64,000 nucleotides of DNA from Owenia fusiformis (taxonomy: Eukaryota > Annelida > Polychaeta > Sabellida > Oweniidae): contig CAIIXF020000007.1 of the NCBI GenBank assembly GCA_903813345.2, positions 8,625,730-8,689,729 on the forward strand, written 5' to 3'. The notes beneath the pieces are model-generated. The model was not told the origin of the DNA and did no database searches. It saw nothing but the letters and a program-made list of their open reading frames with translations. Positions 56,401 through 64,000 of this stretch are shown piece by piece (position 1 is the stretch's first letter; each line of letters starts with the position of its first letter). A program made the translations under genes and the position numbers.

Positions 56401-58433
56401 CTAAACATGCTTTACATCAAGGGGGTACGGATGGTATGCCATTGGCCCTTTTTATTACCGTCCTAGAAGATATTTCCCGACGAATTAGGAAATTATGAAA
56501 CACCTTGTTTATGTGGTTTATAAGTTTTTAGCTGATTCCATTTTCTGATTCTTGAAAAAGATTGTTTTTTATGTAACGTAACAACACTCTCTGTAATCTG
56601 TATATAATTTGTTGATTTTAATAAAAAAAAAAAATAAAAAAAAAGTATAAGTATACGTATAAGTTTTTAAAAAACTTATAACGAAAATTCTCTATTGTCT
56701 TTAAATTGCTTATATTTTAGATTCAAAGTAGTTCCAAACATTTAAAAATTTACTATAGGTACGTTCATAAATACGTGTGCAAAATGAAAGATCTAAACCA
56801 CGTGTAGAATGACAATAGGTCTCCAATTAAGGTGCCATGATAATTAAGGTGCCATGGAAGATAACAGGAAATGACAAAACAAAAAGTGACAAAACCATGC
56901 TGGATTTTGAAAATTTTTTGAACCAACAAAAAGAGTTGTTTGGACCTCCAGTCAGTTTAACTAGTTTCACATATCATTTACATGACCGGGAACACAATGG
57001 AAATGGTCAGAATGACCATAAACATGATGAAATAACCTTTTCAGCCCTCTGAAAATGTGACTGAAAAATAACTAAGAGTATGTGCTCAGGAAAGGTCACT
57101 GAACAGAATCTTTAGACTTTTTCAGAAAATGTGCGCAATGTATTGCTTTAAATCATTCTTAGAAAAAAATGAAAAACTGAATTGTTTTTACCACAGCCAT
57201 TATTGTTTCAAACAATTTTTTAAAATTTCAAAGATTGTATCATTTAGAGCAATATATTACACATTTTCTGAAAAAATCAAAAGATTCTGTTTATTGACCT
57301 TTCCTGAGCACCTACTTTTAGCTATTTTTCAGTCACATTTTCAGAGGGCTGAAAAGGTTTTCTTGGTTCAAAATTTTTTCAAAATCCAACATGGTTTTGT
57401 CACTTTCTGTTTTGTCATTTCCTGTTAACTTCCATGGCACCTTAAGGTCAGGGTGCATGACGGGAAATTTTCTGCATTCCCATGTTATTTTTCAAACAAG
57501 AATCACTCCTTCCCCACATTGTCTATATCTTCCGTTGTTCACAAAGAGTGCACCTATGTGCCTAGAAAAGGCTTATGAGAAGAATGTTTTGATAAAGTGT
57601 ATAAAAAACAAGAAAATACAGTGAAAAAATTCAGAAAATTTTCAGAATTTCTTTTCACTGAATTTTCTCGTTTTTTATATATATTATAAAACAAATCTTC
57701 TCACAATGCTTTCCTAGGCACATTAGTGCACTCTTTGTGCAAACCTGGAAGATGTAGACAATGTGGGGAAGGAGTTATTCTAGTTTGAAAAATAACACCT
57801 GACTCAATTGAAGAATGCAGAAAATTTCCCAACATGCACCCTGGCCTTAACAGGAAATTAGAATACAGAAAGTGGCAAAACCACTCTGGATTTTGAATAT
57901 TTTTTAACCAAGCTAACAGAGTTCTGTTTTGACCTCCAGTCAGTTAAACTAGTTCCACATATCATTTACATTACGATTACAGACCTTCAGAATGTAGAGG
58001 GGGTGGTCCAACAGGGTCCCAGCAAGTTTTTCCATCATTTGCAAGATAGATAGTCTTGCATCTCATGTTGCATCTGGTACAGGCCTCGTATACGAGCTCC
58101 TGGACAAGACCCAACGCCTGGCCGGTCTGATTGCTCAAGTAAGAATAGGGAAACCAGTCTCCATCAACTGCAAGCAGCCAAGTCCTGAAACAAGAGTCGT
58201 GCTCCCTAAAATTGTATCATGAATATTATTCGTTGTGCAATAATAGATAATCTGGTAACGTTGTTGCGTGCTTGTTTCACAATATCCTAGAAACGTACTG
58301 TTACCGAAGTCACTTACTTTTCTCTCATGGGCAATGGAAGGTCCAGATTGAGCTTGAATGGGCTGTCGTTGTCTGGACACAATTCTGCAAAGACTCCCGT
58401 CAACAAAAGTGCCACTATTACAGGAAGATACAT
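53492..58433 (-). CDS. Secreted solute-binding protein / iGluR ligand-binding-domain-like protein, paralogue B
   Basis: Exons on the minus strand: 58318-58433, 57985-58184, 54919-55089, 54574-54719 and 53492-53689; 831 bp, 276 residues plus TAG. The first four exons have exactly the lengths of paralogue A (116, 200, 171, 146 bp), with the same phases. A 5' UTR exon ends at about 58733 (CTCC|GTAAGTAA), with a TATA box near 58822. Residues 1-16 (MYLPVIVALLLTGVFA) are a signal peptide. Shared landmarks are TWLLAVDGDWFPYS, ELVYEACTRCNMRC, GCLGWGATLFRENVLKFSAP with Arg124, IKSLSDLVPGKKVG and SGLGIMHRKDVDFSWF. There are no membrane segments. Exon 4 is much more diverged from A than exons 3 and 5. 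All introns use GT-AG. Extracellular amino-acid-like ligand binding is inferred from the fold only. Confidence 0.82.
53714..54232. mobile_element. 519-bp MITE in the last intron of paralogue B
   Basis: The left end CATATCACACCGGAATAGCC and the right end GGCTATTCCGGGGTGCATATG pair. The arms continue through TACGGTAAAGTC, CCGTTGTCACAAATGG and CCGTCGCTTCAAT. Confidence 0.85.
55548..56750. mobile_element. 1.2-kb foldback element
   Basis: Outer arms TTTAAATGTTTGGAACTACT and AGTAGTTCCAAACATTTAAA; inner arms 55873-55925 (GAATTTTCGTTATAAGTTGT, CTTATACGTATACTTATA) and 56640-56693. It lies in intron 2 of paralogue B. A second, smaller palindrome is nested at its centre. Confidence 0.85.
55926..56136. 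mobile_element. 211-bp palindrome nested in the 1.2-kb foldback
   Basis: GTTTAAAGGGTCTTGT at the left pairs with ACAAGACCCTTTAAA at the right. Probably a MITE that inserted into the larger element. Confidence 0.65.
56846..57443. mobile_element. 598-bp palindromic MITE (AAGGTGCCATGG family)
   Basis: It begins AAGGTGCCATGG, then AACAGGAAATGACAAAAC, and ends GTTTTGTCA...TTTCCTGTTAAC, CCATGGCACCTT. The arms also share GACCTTTCC or GGAAAGGTCA and TCAGCCCTCTGAAAATGTGA. Parts recur at 47935-48232 and 57851-57980. Confidence 0.85.
57442..57850. mobile_element. 409-bp palindromic MITE adjoining the previous one
   Basis: The left end TTAAGGTCAGGGTGCATGA pairs with the right end CATGCACCCTGGCCTTAA. 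The arms share AATTTTCTGCATTC, TTTTTCAAAC and CACATTGTCTA. The right flank resumes as an arm of the AAGGTGCCATGG family, so it appears to have inserted into such an element at TTAA. Confidence 0.8.
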
Positions 58434-58818
58434 CTTGGTGCCTGAAAAACAAGACAACCCGACGTACAATTTTACCCTCCAGTTCTTAAACCAAAATAGT
58501 CCCAACCCATTATGAATGCAAGGAGATTGAAATTATCGAGGATAAATTCAAGATGCAGTTCTCGGTTATGAAGTTTTTTACTCATTGTAATTTATTCCAA
58601 GTTCCAGAACAAGAAAAAATGTTGACAAAAATATAACCAGAGAATGTAGCATTATATGAGATACCTGGTTACATACAAATTACTTTATCAGCATTGAACT
58701 AATACAACAGAAAATACAGAAAATTACTTACGGAGCGTTTCCTTCTGCTGAAACAGACGACGTCTTCTCGTATACTGGTGATCGTAGGGCGAAAGCGGAT
58801 AAAAATGTTGCAGACTGT

Positions 58819-58826
58819 TTATATAT
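58819..58826 (-). promoter_or_regulatory. TATA box of paralogue B
   Basis: TATATAAA on the minus strand (context GGATATATAAACAG), about 85 bp upstream of the 5' UTR donor at about 58733. This suits a short first non-coding exon. Confidence 0.6.
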
Positions 58827-58829
58827 CCT

Positions 58830-59788
58830 CCGTCATAATAAACTCACATAAAAAGCATTTGATTTACTCAAGCATGAACGCTGAGAGAGCACTACATGAT
58901 TGGGCAAAATAATTATTGCGGGTGAAATGACATTCATTCATTGGTCAATGTTTTTTTGGCATGGTTTACGTGCTAATTGTTGAAAAGGCGTTTGATTTCA
59001 GTAACGTACATGTATTTTGATTATCCAATAGTACTACTAATAGATCCCATATTCCAAAAATGGGCATGCTTGCACCATGGGTGGATCCATCATAGGAGAG
59101 AGAGTGTAAAGCAAAATATCGGAATTCACTCATTCATTCAAAAATTCCACGTGGAATTCTATTGATGCCTCTACCTGGCGACAACTCGGGTCCCAGTCCC
59201 TTATGACTACAGGGTGGGCCAATAAAAATTGGAACATTTTTCTATTTATTCAGTTGCCTTTATTGCATTGTAAACCACAAAATTATGATTATTTGTGAAA
59301 ATGTTAAAGATAAAAACATGTATAATCATTTTTGGCTCGTCGTGATGATCTGTATACCTCGTGCTTCATGAAAAATTACCAATATTTCTTTGCTTGAGAC
59401 ATCAATGCTGAAAATACAATTTCTTTCATTCCATACAATATGCACTTTCAAATGGCCTCAACACAATTTCCATCAATTAAAACATATTTAATCTCCAGGG
59501 GAAGCAAACATGCCTCCCTTGGATGATATAACTGAACTGACCTCAGCTTTTTTTTCAATCATTTAAGCCATGTATTACTATCAAATATAGCTCAGACTGA
59601 TTGTCAAAGGTGGGTGGAGGACATATTTTTGATGAAATCCTTGTGATCGAGAAGCCATCTAATTCCAATCATTATATAATGTACCATGTGTTAAATTATG
59701 CACTTTCACCGAATGACCGAATTCATCTCAATACTAAGACTTAAAGATGCCAGTTTGAAAGTGAAAATATTTTGAGTTAGGACATCGT
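58830..59788. other. Intergenic region before tRNA-Ala
   Basis: Distal promoter side of paralogue B and AT-rich DNA. No exon or clear repeat is seen. Confidence 0.35.
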
Positions 59789-59860
59789 GGGGATGTAGCT
59801 CAGTGGTAGAGCGCTTGCTTCGCATGTAAGAGGCCCCGGGTTCAACTCCCGGCATCTCCA
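59789..59860 (+). tRNA. tRNA-Ala (anticodon CGC)
   Basis: A complete 72-nt cloverleaf. Acceptor arms GGGGATG and CATCTCC close with one G-T pair, with discriminator A. The D-arm region is TAGCTCAGTGGTAGAGC (A box). The anticodon stem CTTGC/GTAAG encloses loop TTCGCAT with anticodon CGC. The T-arm GGGTTCAACTCCC carries the B box GGTTCAACTCC. No intron, and CCA is not encoded. Confidence 0.95.
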
Positions 59861-59938
59861 GTAATATTTTACTTAACGGAACTTTTACTCACCACTCCCT
59901 GATCCGTTCAAAGTAACCGTGTAAGTTTGATCACATTA

Positions 59939-60008
59939 TGCCCGAGTCACATTTGCTCCAATTCATCGGCTGGCGCCCGGCTGATTGAGTATTTTGTTCA
60001 AAACTGAA
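59939..60008. mobile_element. Hairpin MITE, half copy (copy 6)
   Basis: Left arm only: TGCCCGAGTCACATTTGCTC, GGCTGGCGCCCGGCTGATTG, AGTATTTTGTTCAAAACTGA. The right arm is absent. Confidence 0.7.
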
Positions 60009-60470
60009 CCCCCTTCTCCCTATGGCCCTGAATCTAGTTTACGTTAAGAAATATGGAAATTAACCCACGTACTCCATTTGCAACTTGACTGTATCCTGTA
60101 TCCCTTTTAAACGTGGTCACGTGGTAGGGTAGTGTGAACTATTTCAACTATAACCCGTATGATTTACGCCTCGACCGGATCATCATGTACCGTGAGCTGC
60201 TAGCGATTCGGTGGGATTCAGTCAGTGAGGTTCAGTCGGGGCATGGATTTAACCTGTGTGAACTATCATGAAACAACAAATGAAAAAGTGAATTATCTTT
60301 CTGAACTTTATTGAAAGTTTCCATGTTTATCCAGGATGATTGTGTTCAATGAATTATTACATATTTACAGCATTCGACGACTTGTGTAGTATTTTCACGT
60401 GTTATCGGGCTATGCGTGATCCCCGGTGCGAACCATATAGTCCTTCCATATCAATGGGCCAGTAAGAAGG

Positions 60471-62368
60471 TTATAAGGGTGCAGGATATGGCGAAGCTGT
60501 AAAGAGGAAAAAACAAATAATACCTTTTTCTAACAAGAGCCTGAACTTTTCAGGAAAGACAGCCATGTTAAAACCTAAATGACATTTTACACTGTTCCAC
60601 AACTAGTTACTTTGACGGAACGTCAATGTAACAGAATGGATGAACTTCCTGGATACGAGTTATTTGTTTTCTCGATTTAAACCTACTCAAGTTGCGGATT
60701 ATCATTTGGCACAAGGGTAGACAATATTATAGTCTAGCTTTAAGAAATGCCCTCCGTTTAGAATTTGATTTATAAATACAGCTGTAATTCATGTATTTAG
60801 ACCATCGCTTTTGATACGTTGACGTAAGTCGTCAAAGTAACATACTTCGGTAACAGATTTTCGTCAATGTAACAAATACGAGGGACTAAATAACGAGGGA
60901 CTAAATATATGAATTGGAAATTCACGTACAAAACAAATTCCAAATCGAAGAAATTTAAATACAGTTAGACTATATTTTCGAGCTGTGTGCCAAATGATTA
61001 TTTACAAAGTAAATAGTTTTTAATGGCATAGCGACATCTTTATTATCTTACTATAACTGATTATTAGCGCATGCGTATGTTCATTCGATTTACACTTAGT
61101 CATAGTTGAGTACATCTCGGATCAATCATTCATTTGCTAGATTTCATATGGTTAAATACTCACGACACATCATCTTTTTTATATGGTATACTGCCTTATT
61201 TTCTTCCAATGCGAGGCATATCGTGTCCTCTCTGTGAATCCAACAACTGCCATCGTTAGAGTTCCAGTCAGTGCCCAAACAAGTAACATCATTATAGCAA
61301 GCATCAAAACACGCCTCTACCGTCATACCGGCGAACCTGAACTCCCCATTCATGATCTGCGTTGCAGGGTAGGCTAACGCAGACGCTGGTATCACTAAAA
61401 TGCATTAGAGAACATTGTTTCGTTCTATTTACAAACTAAGTTTCAATCACGTTCCTGGTATTATTTCAAGGGGAGACGTACTAGTTTCAAAGTGTAAAAA
61501 CGTTAACGTTATTAGATAAAGATTGGGACACACTGAACATGCACGTACTTGTAGGTCCGGGAAGGTTCCCGGGCATAAACATTCCAACTGGTGCCGGTCT
61601 GTTCCCAGTTGGAGGCATGGGGGTAATCGGAGCCTGGGTTACTGGAGCCTGTGTTACTGGAGCCTGTGTTATGGGAGCCTGTGTTATAGGAGCTTGAGTT
61701 ATTGGGGCCTGTGTTGGTATTGCAGTGGTGGGAACTGGCGCTTGAGTTACGGGTGCCGCTGTAATAGGGGCGGCTGTAACACTAGCTGCAAAATTAAAAT
61801 GGACTGATTTTTATCATTCTATATCTCAATACGTATTAAACATACTAGCTAGTTGGCTTCTTTCGTCATTCTGGTTTACACTGAAAGATGCACGGTCAAA
61901 CTTTTTAAATAGGATAGATATAGTCATGATGCCCGAAGTCAGAGTTCTTGCTCAAGTACAAGTAAGCTTCTAAAACGTCTCTGTGTCCCTGGAACTTTTC
62001 AGACAACAATTATAGGCATAACTTTCTTAAATTTGTGCTAGTCCCAGCTAGTTCATAAATCAGACTCGAAAATTGAGCACAATTTAATGAAAATTATACA
62101 GAAACGAACAAAACCATGTATACTCGAACAAATCTACATACCACAGTTTATTTTCTTGTAATGTTTGCAATCCGCTTTAGGCACAAGATCGTTGCATGCT
62201 GTCGCCTGTGTGTGGAACCAGCAACTACTGTCCACCAAGTTGTAGTCCACGGCTAAGCATGTCGGCTCCATCCTACACGCCTCTATGCATTCCGTCCTGT
62301 TGTACTGACCAATCGCTCCGAACCTCGTCCCTCCCAAGATATGGGTGTTCATGGCCATAAAGACAAAT
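60471..62368 (-). CDS. Two-PAN/apple-like-domain protein with TQAP-repeat linker (5' end incomplete)
   Basis: Exons on the minus strand: about 62142-62368, 61549-61785, 61164-61394 and 60471-60496 (ending CPSPYPAPL-TAA). All splices are GT-AG and phase 1. From the internal ATG at 62352 the model gives 234 residues. The domain plainly begins upstream (FVFMAMN), so the exon probably starts at a weak acceptor near 62368 and a signal-peptide exon lies further right, not identified. Exon 1 and exon 3 each encode a PAN/apple-like module: ECIEACRMEPTCLAVDYN, SSCWFH; and EACFDACYNDVTCLGTDWN, GSCWIH. Exon 2 is a Thr/Pro-rich linker with about eight TQAP(I/V) repeats, likely O-glycosylated. Such domains bind carbohydrate or protein outside the cell; the ligand is unknown. 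Confidence 0.72.
60604..61015. mobile_element. MITE related to the 34891 element, chimeric, in the last intron of the PAN gene
   Basis: ACTAGTTACTTTGACGG...CGTCAATGTAACA and the interior CTCGATTTAAACC...TTTAGACCATCGCTTTTGAT match the 34891-35196 family. The arm is partly repeated in inverted form at about 60850-61015 (GTTACATTGACG, GAGGGACTAAAT). Confidence 0.6.
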
Positions 62369-63400
62369 CCTTTAATAACAGTTCGACGTAGAGATGATGC
62401 TTTTATTAAATAAGTTCAACTCATAACGGATTTGGAATACGGTAAGAGCAAAGCCAAAATGAAGACAATGGAGACTTTAAGCTTGCAATTTTTTTCACAA
62501 CGTAACCTTGAAGGCCATGAATCAATACTACAGTAATATGTATAGAGCGCAAACAAAAAAGCGTTAATTAGTCTACTGTATTTCAGATACAAGTTCAGCT
62601 TCAGTTTAGAACGGGAGATTTGCAATTTCACGTTGGTGTCAACGGGAATGATTATACTCATGACTATCGAATACTATGCTGGAAATTTTGATTTCGATGC
62701 ATGGTATAATGTATTTTGAAGAAAATGATGTATGCCATACATGTTTTAGCTCTGCATATCTTACGAAACGAGCTTGTTTAAAATATGTATCATAGAAAAT
62801 CCAGCTATATAACTATCAATGGCATATTACACGATGATGTGTAGTCTAAGTAACGGACTAAGTAAATGTATTTGTATAGGGCAATTTATACGTACAGGTT
62901 GTCGTTTCGATTTTATATGCAAGCTTAAGGTCTCCATTATGCATTTGGAAAAGCTTACACAGAAATGTCCTATTAAAGCAAAAACTATTGGAATTTCGAA
63001 ATATCGTTTTTCGTGACAATTTGTCGCCTCCGCCACATTTAGGAAGTTTTAATACTAATGTAATGTATCATAGCGCAGTCAGATGTCCCTTTGGTAGTTC
63101 GACTTTTTCAGGAAAGCAACAAACTTGGCACAGTTGTAGAAACATATGATGTGAATGAAAAATGATTTCGGGGCAATTGATTCGGGGTGGTCTTCGTGGA
63201 TTTTAAGCCTCTGACCCCCACCCCTATCAGGCGGGGAGGGGGTACATTATAATAAAATAAATAAAAATAGTTGTAAAGTATATTTCTTTAAATGACTTCA
63301 TTTGGTCATTGCTTTGAGCCTTGAAATTGAGAAAAACCTATTTTAGAAGTGGTGTTTAGGAAGGAAAATACATTTTAACCCGATTATCTAGCGTGAATTC
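62369..63400. other. Region upstream of the PAN gene, no exon assigned
   Basis: A hydrophobic stretch VSIVFILALLLPYSK is encoded on the minus strand near 62432-62476 but has no Met in a suitable place, so it was not accepted as the missing signal exon. No repeat is visible. Confidence 0.3.
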
Positions 63401-63579
63401 ATCTTTCAAAGGGTCAAATATAGGACATCAAGTACTGTATTTCAAGAATGTGATGTCTGATCATCCTGAAAAAATTCATACTAATAGAGATATTGGTGTT
63501 AATCACTCATATGATATATGGCTTGTGTAGCTCATGTATTTTTTGAGAAAAAAATTATCGAAATTTGGATATTTAAGCC

Positions 63580-64000
63580 CTTGCGGCCTAGGGGTGACCA
63601 TATTTTACCATAATAATTTTTAAGATACGCGATGTTTGGGCCTCATATGAATTCTAAATGTTGCATTAAGTATTGTTTTGTCATATTATTCCTAATTAGA
63701 TGTAAAAAAATTATTGAAAATAAAAAAAAAATCAAATTTTCATTTTCGGTTCTAAAGGGCCAGGGGTAACCATATTTTACCCTAATAATTTCCCAGATAT
63801 GTAATATATGCATCTCAAATTAGCTCAAGATGTTGCATATAGTTCTGTTTTATCATACTTCTTCCTATAAGATGTAGAAAATGATCGGATATATCTAAAA
63901 AATCAAAATTTTCACTTAAGCTCTTGATGGCCCTGGGGTAACCTTATTTTACCTTAATAATTTTCTAAATATGAGACATAGTCACCTCAAATGAGCTTAA
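63580..64000 (+). repeat. Satellite-like tandem repeat, 172-bp period, running off the window
   Basis: The phrase GGGGTRACC-ATTTTACC-TAATAATTT recurs at 63591, 63763 and 63935, spaced exactly 172 bp. Each unit also shares a TGTTGCAT block, TTTTRTCATA and an A-rich segment. The third unit is cut by the window edge. Confidence 0.85.

Noticed and set aside
62416-62661. Hydrophobic VSIVFILALLLPYSK stretch as signal peptide of the PAN gene
   Set aside because: No suitable start codon and no donor of the required phase 1 was found, so it was left unassigned.

Overview
The window is an AT-rich stretch of animal nuclear DNA. It holds spliceosomal introns with GT-AG borders, TATA boxes, signal-peptide exons, a NeuroD-type bHLH gene, a eukaryotic tRNA gene and very many short inverted-repeat transposons. 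NeuroD, chymotrypsin-fold proteases, LU-domain proteins and PAN-domain proteins together point to a bilaterian. A marine lophotrochozoan is my best guess, but this is inference only. Gene models were built by hand from splice sites and reading-frame phase. Four multi-exon models close exactly in frame from ATG to stop. The PAN gene also closes in frame from an internal ATG, but its true 5' end is missing.

Left part (1-9800): the last two exons of an unrecognised + strand gene (794-2302), then a single-exon Golgi glycosyltransferase of the B4GALNT1/GT12 type on the minus strand (3480-4736). The rest is transposon-derived. It includes a hAT element with a perfect 8-bp target duplication (1155-1740), two hairpin MITEs, an 804-bp foldback element whose right half is tandemly duplicated, and an 828-bp foldback.

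Middle part (9800-37400): a ten-exon secreted type-B carboxylesterase (+, 9814-20503) whose last intron contains a 4.9-kb foldback with two 691-bp arms. Next come an eight-exon chymotrypsin-fold protease (-, 21470-25301) with two Cys-rich N-terminal domains and one reading-frame break, a gene-poor 6.9 kb, the intronless NeuroD coding exon (+, 32203-33267), and a four-exon secreted protein (-, 35563-37321) that joins a Tyr/Gln/Gly-rich repeat region to a ten-cysteine LU/quiver-like domain.

Right part (38500-64000): two paralogous five-exon genes lie tail to tail (+ 39125-44720 and - 53492-58433). Both encode small secreted proteins that look like the ligand-binding domain of ionotropic glutamate receptors, or bacterial family-3 solute-binding proteins, with no membrane segments. 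Between them lie several MITEs and a decayed nodulin-like MFS transporter pseudogene (50096-51010). They are followed by tRNA-Ala(CGC) (59789-59860), a two-PAN-domain protein with a TQAP-repeat linker (-, 60471 to about 62368) and a 172-bp tandem repeat that runs off the right edge.

Most genes whose 5' end is visible (esterase, protease, LU protein and both solute-binding proteins) encode secreted products. Nothing in the sequence shows that they form one pathway. The most distinctive loci are the inverted pair of soluble solute-binding proteins, the Tyr-rich LU-domain fusion, and the density and nesting of foldback elements.
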